Below, in pieces: positions 50,304-64,000 of a DNA stretch of 64,000 bases. The stretch is from Erpobdella octoculata (Eukaryota; Annelida; Clitellata; Hirudinida; Erpobdellidae). The DNA lies in NCBI GenBank assembly GCA_963978895.1, contig OZ022246.1, positions 6,610,432-6,674,431 of the forward strand. The letters run 5' to 3'. Under the pieces are notes generated by a model that had not been told where the DNA came from, did not search any database, and saw nothing but the letters and a program-made list of their open reading frames with translations. Position 1 is the stretch's first letter. Every line of letters begins with the position of its first letter. The position numbers and the translations under genes were made by a program.

Positions 50304-50613
50304 CGCTGAGATGTATCCCGCCATACTCGCCATACCCGCCATATCCGCCATATCCGCCATACTCGCAATATCCGCCATATCCGCCATACTCGCCATATCC
50401 GCCATATCCGCCATATCCGCCATACTCGCCATATCCGCCATACTCGCCATATCCGCCATACTCGCCATATCCACCATACTCGCTATATCCGACATATCCG
50501 CCATATCCGCCATATCCGCCATACTCGCCATATCCGCCATATCCGCCATATCCACCATACCCGCTATATCAGCCATATCCGCCATACTCGCCATATCCGC
50601 CATACTCGCCTCA
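50304..50613. repeat. 9-bp minisatellite (CCATATCCG)
   Basis: About 34 tandem 9-bp units alternating CCATATCCG and CCATACTCG. Because 9 is a multiple of three and no stop arises, three frames stay open: PPYPPYSPY on the plus strand, AISAILAIS in another, and MADMASMAD on the minus. A real Pro/Tyr-rich protein cannot be excluded (ATG at 50,291, stop at 50,704), but nothing beyond the repeat supports it. Confidence 0.85.
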
Positions 50614-50706
50614 AGAACGCTCGAGATCGTCTTTGCAGCATTTTAATACAGCTGCAGCAGAATGTTTTCTATTTTTTAAATCACATAAAATATTTACAGT
50701 GTAACG

Positions 50707-50996
50707 AGCAGAAGTGAACATGTGTCCACTGTTGGTGACCAAACCCACCACTTACTCAACCCAACACGACCCACCCGTAAAGTTAAATTTTATAACCAAA
50801 CTCAAACCACAGTTAAAATGTTTTTTTTTATTATTTTTTTCTCAATTTTATTCTAAATAACCCTCGAACGTTTAAAAAAAATTGAACCCAACCCAGCCTA
50901 TGGGTCAACCCAACCCAGCCTATGGGTCAACCCAACCCAGCCTATGTGTCAACCCAACCCAGCCAATGGGTCAACCCAACCCATGTCCACCTCTGG
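50707..50996. mobile_element. hAT-type MITE with CCCAACCCAGCC arrays
   Basis: Ends CAGAAGTGAACATG and, inverted, CAGAGGTGGACATG (12 of 14 match). The interior right half has four near-identical 22-bp units with CCCAACCCAGCCTATGGGTC, the left half diverged CAACCCAAC and ACCCACC motifs. Flanking GTAACGAG and GTAAGGGA agree at five of eight positions. Confidence 0.6.
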
Positions 50997-51835
50997 TAAG
51001 GGATCATTCGAAGATGTTTCTGGTCATTATAATTTATAATGGTTATAATTTATTTAAATAAATATAATAATAATGATTACTCCGTATAAACTGATATTCG
51101 AACGATTATGAGGTTCTTTATAGTTCAACATAATATGATGGACTGTTGAGACATTTCTTTGTATTCTATCATCAATGAGTAAATATTATATTCAATAAAA
51201 GCAGTTATTATCAGGAAATATAAATAATTAAGAACTTATTTGCCCATGCCCAAGCAAACATTAGATCACTATGGTGGTTAATACTTTAGTAGGAACAACA
51301 CTTAACCATAACATTACGAGAAGTATTTGTGGTTTTCAAAAAAAAACAAATTTGGTTAATTACATCGCGAATCTAATCGAAAAAGCCTGAAGAAGTAAAA
51401 AAAGAGAAAACGCTACTTAATGTTACAAATGTGCCTGAAATGGGAGCATTGCAAAAAACAATTGCTTCAACTCCAAACTTATTATTTCTTAATTATTAAT
51501 ATTTTTGCAATATATTATTTTATTTATTATATATAAAAAACTTCGAAAAACACAAAGAATTAGTACTATATTAATCGTTTAAAGTTTTATATGCTTGATG
51601 TTTATCTTATTATCTTGTTCAGTGATGTTTGGATTTTACGTGAAGCAATAGTTAATTTTGATATGGTGTAATTCCCATAGATTTGTAATCATCGAGAAAT
51701 TACTGTGGTGAACAATTATTTTTGCATTCTGATTACTTTAGCAAGAACGTGATTTTTATGAATACATGAATGGAAATTCTCGATGCTGAGAGGAATATAA
51801 ATGTAAAATTTGTCCTTCACTTCAAGAAAAGGGGA

Positions 51836-52062
51836 AGTTACCTATTTTAAAAATGTCATGATTTGAATGGAACATTTTTTTTGCAATAATTTTATGATGT
51901 TATATAAAAGTTAAATAAAAAAAGTTTAAAAAAATCATTAAACAATTTAATAACAAGTTACCTATTTTAAAAATGTTATGATTTGAATGAAAAAAAATAT
52001 TTGCAGTAATGTTATGATTTTATATGAAAATTAAATAAAAAATCATTAAACAATTTAATTAA
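51836..52062. repeat. Tandem duplication of about 115 bp
   Basis: Two adjacent copies begin GTTACCTATTTTAAAAATG and end ATCATTAAACAATTTAAT. A separate, smaller duplication of about 54 bp (AAGAACCTTATATCTAGTA) lies at 52,385-52,490. Confidence 0.8.
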
Positions 52063-52113
52063 TATACTATATAATATATAATTAATAAAGTTGTTTTTCA
52101 TTCTTCTTGATCG

Positions 52114-55224
<3,111 letters not shown>

Positions 55225-55290
55225 TATTATTATTATTAAATGTTTATTTATAATGCGCTTTTTAAATTAAGTCACAAAAGCGCAAATGTG
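55225..55290 (-). mobile_element. 3' tail of a CR1/L2-type element
   Basis: Read on the minus strand: GCGCTTTTGTGACTTAATTT, AAAAAGCGCATTATAA and a TAATAATAATAATA tail. This resembles the 3' terminus of the fragment ending at 45,475 (GCGCTTTATAAATTGACTTA then TTATTATTATTA). Confidence 0.45.
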
Positions 55291-55576
55291 TTCCAGCATA
55301 TAATAATAAATTTCTCTGATGTCGGTTAAAATATTTTTCAAAACCAGATCAATGAAAAATTCCATAGTGCCTTTTTTCTTTTTTCTTTTTAAATTTTGCG
55401 CATCTACATCATCATCATTGTCATCAACATCATCATGATAACAAATTTCTATTTTTAAATACTGTATTTGTCTTAATGTAACTTATTTTTTATAAAAATG
55501 TGCTAGGACTAAAATGAAACAATATTTTCTTGATCATCGTGTATTTTTGGAAAGTAAAAAATTTATAAAAAAATGC

Positions 55577-55845
55577 TTAAAAATATAATTTTACTTTTAA
55601 TGCACTAAAAAAAATAAATAATTGTTTTTGTGTTATCCGATTATATCTTTTAAATAGTTTGACAAAATATAAAAGTGCGGGACGTTCATATTTTAAAAAA
55701 AATTTGTCAGTTATAGAAACGTATTAAATGAACGCCACAAATTTTGTTATTTCGTTAAACTATTGAGGAGATATAATCAGATAACGCATAACAAAAATTA
55801 TTTATTCTTTTATATTGCACTTAGAAGTAAAAGTGTATTTTTGAC
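55577..55845. mobile_element. Foldback element with about 118-bp inverted arms
   Basis: Left arm 55,577-55,692 and right arm 55,726-55,845 are reverse complements over nearly their whole length with scattered mismatches; shared strings include GTTATCCGATTATATCTTTT on the left and AGATATAATCAGATAACGC on the right. A spacer of about 33 bp separates them. No coding capacity. Confidence 0.75.
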
Positions 55846-56369
55846 AAGTTTTATTATATAATTTCATTTTATTTTTTATAGTCTTTAGGCTGTCCCATCC
55901 GCTCCTCTTCCAAGAAACATGAGTGAAGCGGTTGGTTAGCCAGCTTTGAATGGCGGCAAAAATCCAGCTAAATTTCGGCGAATTAATAACTTTTATTTGT
56001 TATTTTTTGTTTTATTAGAAAAATAAATACAAGATTCAAAGAGTAGAAAACATTAAAATTTAAAACAGTTCACAAAGCTCTACCAAGAGCAATGACCGGC
56101 CATTATTTACTAGATATAATTGCTGATTATTCGAATCAGTTTTCACCTAACCTTTCCTGCATCAACCTGTAAATCAATATAGTTTGAAAATAACCTACTC
56201 ACTGAATCTTAAATTAATTCTTTTCTCACTGGTATTCTTATGTATAAAAGCTTTCATCAGACAGATGATTGAGTCTAGGTGTAAGGTGTAAGAATCAGGC
56301 TACAAGAATTGAACAAACGTTCCACTGGCATGCTTGTTTTACAGCTAAAAAAACAAAGATTTAACAGCA

Positions 56370-56600
56370 GGAGCCACATTTTAGCAAAATCATACAAAGA
56401 GGCAAAATCTTTCAAAAACCCACTTTTTTAAATTTTATACTCTAATGGTATATTTTGTCTACAAAAATAGCTGATGACCGGATGGGGTTGTCGTAGGTAC
56501 TTTTCAAAATATTTTTCTAAAACTATATACATTTTTTTTTAGAAAATAGCTGATGACCTGGGGGGGGGGGGGGTAATTAGAAGTATTTTTCCATTTTTTT
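56370..56600. repeat. Dispersed hAT-like repeat, copy 3
   Basis: Starts CAGGAGCCACATTTTAGCAA and has two internal units with AATAGCTGATGACC followed by a G-rich stretch and GTACTTTT or AAGTATTTTT, as in the copies at 14,757 and 46,603. Confidence 0.5.
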
Positions 56601-56689
56601 CTCAAAAACTTTAGCTATTTTTTCAACAACAACAAAAACTGAAAATCCATGAGGGGCAACCGCCTTTCTCCTTCCAAATGCTGTTGACG

Positions 56690-56757
56690 CCGTCGAGGCT
56701 CAAACTGCAGACCTAAAAATCGACAGGCAAACACTTGAACACTATGCCACCAGGGCC
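56690..56757 (-). mobile_element. tRNA-derived SINE head, copy 2
   Basis: Minus strand: GGCCCTGGTGGCATAGTG (A-box-like), GTTTGCCTGTCGATTTTTAG, then GCAGTTTGAGCCTC in the B-box position. The order and the TTTGCCTGTCGA string match the SINE at 12,860-13,035. Confidence 0.5.
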
Positions 56758-56854
56758 TCAATAAAAGTAATATGTTACTCTTACATATTACTTTAATACA
56801 AAAGTAGTCATTACTATTAAAAATTACTACAACTCAGCATTACTTGTGCTAGCC

Positions 56855-56985
56855 TGGATAAAGGAAAAGTGAACAGTTAAAAAAACAGATTATGATCTAT
56901 AACAGGAAGTACTTCGGTATTTCATACACATATGCTATATCAGTTTGAAAAAACTTGGTGTAAAGGGCTATAAATTATTATAAAA
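56855..56985 (-). repeat. Dispersed repeat family R1, copy 3 (inverted)
   Basis: Minus strand reads CCTTTACACCAAGTTTTTTC, then AAGTACTTCCTGTTATAGATC, then AACTGTTCACTTTTCC and ATCCAGGCTAGC, collinear with the copies at 35.7 and 36.3 kb. Confidence 0.55.
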
Positions 56986-57309
56986 CATCAAAGTTGCCTT
57001 TACCAATTTAAAAAATGTCGTTTCAAAAGAAAATATTTGCAATAAATAAAAAACCGACAAATCCTGAGCGTAACGGTTGTTTTAGATTCAAAAATTTACT
57101 TCGTTGACTCAGATGAAGAGGCAAATAAAAGCATTTAAAAAATATTTTTTATCTTTACTTGTTTAAGTTTTAGTTTCTATTTCGTTTTAAAAAGTTTATT
57201 TCTGTTTCAGTTTCTATTGTAGTATTGTTGACATTAAATACATGAATCCGTTTTTAGATTTATAAAAAAATTAACACAAAAAAATAGAAAATAATGTAAA
57301 GTATAAAAA

Positions 57310-57442
57310 ATATTTTGAACTAAACTTTTTGTTTTGAATATAAGAGCGTTGGGCGTTATCTATATAATATCTATAATTTATTTATAACCTACTATCGCCC
57401 AACGCTTTAATCTTCAAAACGAAACGTTTAGTTCAAAAAATT
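57310..57442. mobile_element. Foldback hairpin element, copy A
   Basis: Arms of about 43 bp: GAACTAAACTTTTTGTTTTG then AGCGTTGGGCG on the left, and CGCCCAACGCTTTAATCTTC then AAACGTTTAGTTC on the right, around an AT-rich loop. A second copy in the same orientation lies at 58,555-58,705. Confidence 0.7.
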
Positions 57443-57515
57443 GTAATATATACACTTTATTATTATTTTTAAAATTTTAGTACATTAGTATACGAGCGTT
57501 GTTTTTATAAAAATA

Positions 57516-57768
57516 CTAGCGGAGTGCCCGGCGTTGCCCGGGCTTTATAGAGGTTTTTCTATCGTTTTTCTCTCACGCTCCCGTTTCCTTTCCCGCTTGC
57601 TCTCACTCTCCCGGTCGCTTTCCCACTTTTCGACCACCTAGAGCTTTAAAACTTCCAGGAAAGCTTTATTCTGGATGACAATACATGAATTTAATGTTTC
57701 CGACATAAATTAGGCCTTAAATCAATTAAAATTAATCAGACAGTTCAAGATACTCTTTTATAGAAAAC

Positions 57769-57860
<92 letters not shown>

Positions 57861-58083
57861 GCATTTCTATCTGCTGCATTTTCCTATGAAAAGGACATAA
57901 CTGCACCTCTTTGTTTTTCCATTATAACTTTTTAAAATAATTTAAAAAATATTTTAAATAGCCTACAACCTATCCTCAGACCTACCGAATGTACACAAAA
58001 AATTTCATAAAAATCGGTTCAGCCGTTTCGGAGGAGTTTGAAGTCAAACACTATGACACGAGATTTTTATGTATATATATAGA
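57516..58083 (-). mobile_element. Helitron-like element, full-length, second subtype
   Basis: On the minus strand it runs from TCTATATATATACATAAAAA (after A) through CGGCTGAACCGATTTTTATG and a (TA)n tract (57,771-57,860) to a CCCGGGCAACGCCGGG hairpin and CTAG before T. About 568 bp, no helicase. Its left part matches the copy at 38,968. Confidence 0.65.
57771..57860. repeat. (TA)n microsatellite
   Basis: TA tract inside the Helitron-like element at 57,516-58,083, with one C and one G interruption near its right end. Confidence 0.95.
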
Positions 58084-58131
58084 TTTTTTATACTTTATAT
58101 TTTTATTATTACAACGTTTATATTAACTTGC

Positions 58132-58258
58132 AACGTTGTTTGTTTGTAATTTGTTTGTTTATTTCATCGAAACGTCGAGTGCGAATAAGCACATCGACGT
58201 TGTTTGTTTGTAATTTGTTTGTTTGTTTCAGCTCAATGTCGAGTGCAAATAAACACAT
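58132..58258. repeat. Tandem duplication of about 65 bp
   Basis: Two copies with CGTTGTTTGTTTGTAATTTG and CGTCGAGTGCGAATAA or TGTCGAGTGCAAATAA, lying between the two foldback copies. Confidence 0.8.
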
Positions 58259-58554
58259 CCACTACAACAACTCAGCGTATGGTTGTTTATTAAAAAAACC
58301 TTGAACAAATCTTCTATCACCTGAAAATTTGTTCAGATGTTCCAAAACAAAATCTAATCAAATACATTAATCCGTTTTAACAGTAAAACATGATAAAAAT
58401 ATTAAAAAATATAAATATCTATATTTATAAAAAAATACAAACTAAAAAATAGAAAATAATATAAAGTATAAAAAATATTTTGTTAAAACAACGTTTTTTC
58501 ACTAATGTACTAAAACGTTAAAAATAATAATAATGTGTACATAATAATATTTTT

Positions 58555-58705
58555 TGAATTAAATTTTTTGTTTTGAATATAAGAGCGTTGGGCGTTATCT
58601 ATATAATATCTATAGCTATATCTATATACTATCTATATGATATCTATAACTTACTATCGCCCAACGCTTTAATCTTCCAAACGAAACGTTTAGTTAAAAA
58701 AATGT
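58555..58705. mobile_element. Foldback hairpin element, copy B
   Basis: Same arms as copy A (AAGAGCGTTGGGCGTTATC and ACTATCGCCCAACGCTTTAA) but with a loop expanded by TCTATA repeats. Confidence 0.7.
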
Positions 58706-58904
58706 TAGTATGTACACATTACTATTATTTTTAATATTTTAGTACATTAGTATAAGAGTGTTGTTTAAAAAAATATTTTTATACTTTATATTTCATGAGT
58801 GTGTTTTCATCAGTTTATAGAAAAAACTCTTTTAAAGTAGCCATTTTGTTCACCTATTAAAAAACCTTTGGCGCAAAACACCAGCACCGCTAGTGACGTT
58901 GATC

Positions 58905-59012
58905 AGTGTAATGTAGGTGTAGTATAAGAGTAATGTGAGTGTAATGTAAGTGTAATGTAAGAGTAATGTATGTGTAATATATGTGTAATGTAAGTGTAAT
59001 ATAAATGTAATG
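58905..59012. repeat. 12-bp minisatellite
   Basis: About nine units of the type AGTGTAATGTAA. Confidence 0.85.
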
Positions 59013-59945
59013 GTAGCAGTTGTGCTGATTAACATTTCGCGTTTGATATTTCAGAAAATTTTCGTCTGGTCGCCTTTCTTACATGGACGCAAGTCATGCA
59101 TGTGACACCGGCACATTCACACGCACGCACGCATGCACGCACATACACACAGAACCAGCCAGCTGCGCCGAGGCAGCGTTTGTATAATGTGGGCATATAA
59201 ACAAACAAGACGTACTCGAGCGTTACACAATACAAACCCTCCTACGCATATCACATGCTTGCACAAATTGTGACGTACAACTGGAAACGGACAAAATAAT
59301 TGGTGAAATATGCGCTCCACGGAACAAACGACGGAACAGACGGACGGAAGCTGATTATGCATGAGCAAATTCTTTGGATCATTTTCGCATAAAAATTGTT
59401 TTTAGATATTTTTCTAAAATATTTCCACTACATCGATTTCTTCTGGCGTGTTTTAAAAGGCAACTCATGTAGTAATGTGCAAACCAGACTATTACATTTT
59501 TCCAGTTTTTCAGCATCTGGTTTGAAGTGGAAAATTCGTTTCTTAGATAATTGTCATTTTATTCAAAGTTTTTTAAGAATGTCGTGGAATCGTATTTTAA
59601 TCTCATTATGTCGTTTGTAGAAATTATGTGACATGTCACGCAACGTTATGTCTGTTTTCATTAAAACTTATCTGTCAACCTTTTTTTCCACGAGTTTCAC
59701 TTTCGATTGCACAGCTCATCTTCCGCTTCAAATGCAAACGAGTTAAATTGTTCTTTCTGGTACTACAATAATTTATTTTATTATTTTTAGGTACACATCC
59801 AACAAATGAAACTGTTGATAAAAGCAGTCAGTAATCTAATGCCTTATAACTTGAAATCAAAAACAAAAATGGCGCCAGATCATCCCCACAGTAGCAAGGT
59901 CGGGGTCAGAGATAGCTAACCATCGACTCAGACCACGGAAGATGT
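59013..59945 (+). other. Upstream region of the TARP-like gene
   Basis: A GC-richer patch at 59,040-59,370, with ACGCACGC repeats, contrasts with the AT-rich surroundings and could include promoter or 5' UTR sequence. No exon or TATA element can be assigned. Confidence 0.3.
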
Positions 59946-63795
<3,850 letters not shown>

Positions 63796-64000
63796 CAAAA
63801 CTTCTGAAGTTGTTAAGCGCGATTTTTACCGGAAGAAGATATTTTGCAAGGTCTTGAAGTGATGTACATGACGGGAATTTTTAACCTTTTTTTCACTTTT
63901 TTGTCAGTGAAATGTTTTGAACTAGCTGCAGAAGAGTGAAAGTTGTTCGACTGATTTCTAAAAAATTAAATTACTTTAAAACATTTAATTGAACTTTTTG
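63796..64000 (+). other. 3' UTR of the TARP-like gene
   Basis: Noncoding AT-rich sequence to the window edge. No AATAAA is visible, so the transcript end is probably beyond the window. Confidence 0.4.

Overview
The window is animal nuclear DNA: strongly AT-rich, with split genes, microsatellites and many layers of transposable elements. Five protein-coding genes can be built exon by exon with matching splice phases. Gene density is roughly one per 13 kb, and the families, short UROC1 introns and repeat types suit a compact spiralian (lophotrochozoan) genome such as a leech-like annelid. That placement is inference only; no rRNA or mitochondrial marker is present.

Layout: (1) 1.9-12.6 kb, minus strand: a complete 19-exon urocanate hydratase gene (UROC1, about 687 codons), with a CR1/L2-type fragment, a minisatellite and SINE-like pieces in its introns. 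(2) 12.6-16.8 kb: a tRNA-derived SINE and a broken hAT transposase ending in a perfect 32-bp palindrome. (3) 16.8-17.8 kb, plus: two-exon mitochondrial ribosomal protein S12. (4) 20.5-31.0 kb, plus: three-exon Rab33-like GTPase whose 9.7-kb first intron holds Helitron-like elements and a hAT-like element split by a young LTR retrotransposon. (5) 31-43.7 kb: no confident gene; decayed satellite, Helitron-like copies carrying huge (TA)n tracts, and hAT relics. (6) 43.7-45.9 kb, minus: three-exon DDIT4/REDD1-like mTORC1 inhibitor. (7) 46-59 kb: nested hAT elements with perfect 8-bp target duplications, foldback elements and tandem repeats. (8) 59.9-63.8 kb, plus: five-exon TARP/CACNG-like four-transmembrane protein with a C-terminal PDZ ligand.

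The five genes are unrelated in function (histidine breakdown, mitochondrial translation, Golgi/vesicle traffic, stress control of mTORC1, receptor/channel auxiliary subunit); nothing suggests an operon or cluster.

The most unusual item is the LTR retrotransposon at 26,522-29,717. It has a 5-bp target duplication, nearly identical LTRs, a gag with zinc knuckle and a DTG protease, but no reverse transcriptase. In its place, in the same open frame, lies a segment resembling the conserved core of host translation factor eIF4B, followed by an RNase H-tail-like remnant: apparently a host-gene capture in a non-autonomous element. A second genome-level oddity is that 13 of the 27 splice donors I could place begin GTT rather than GTA or GTG.
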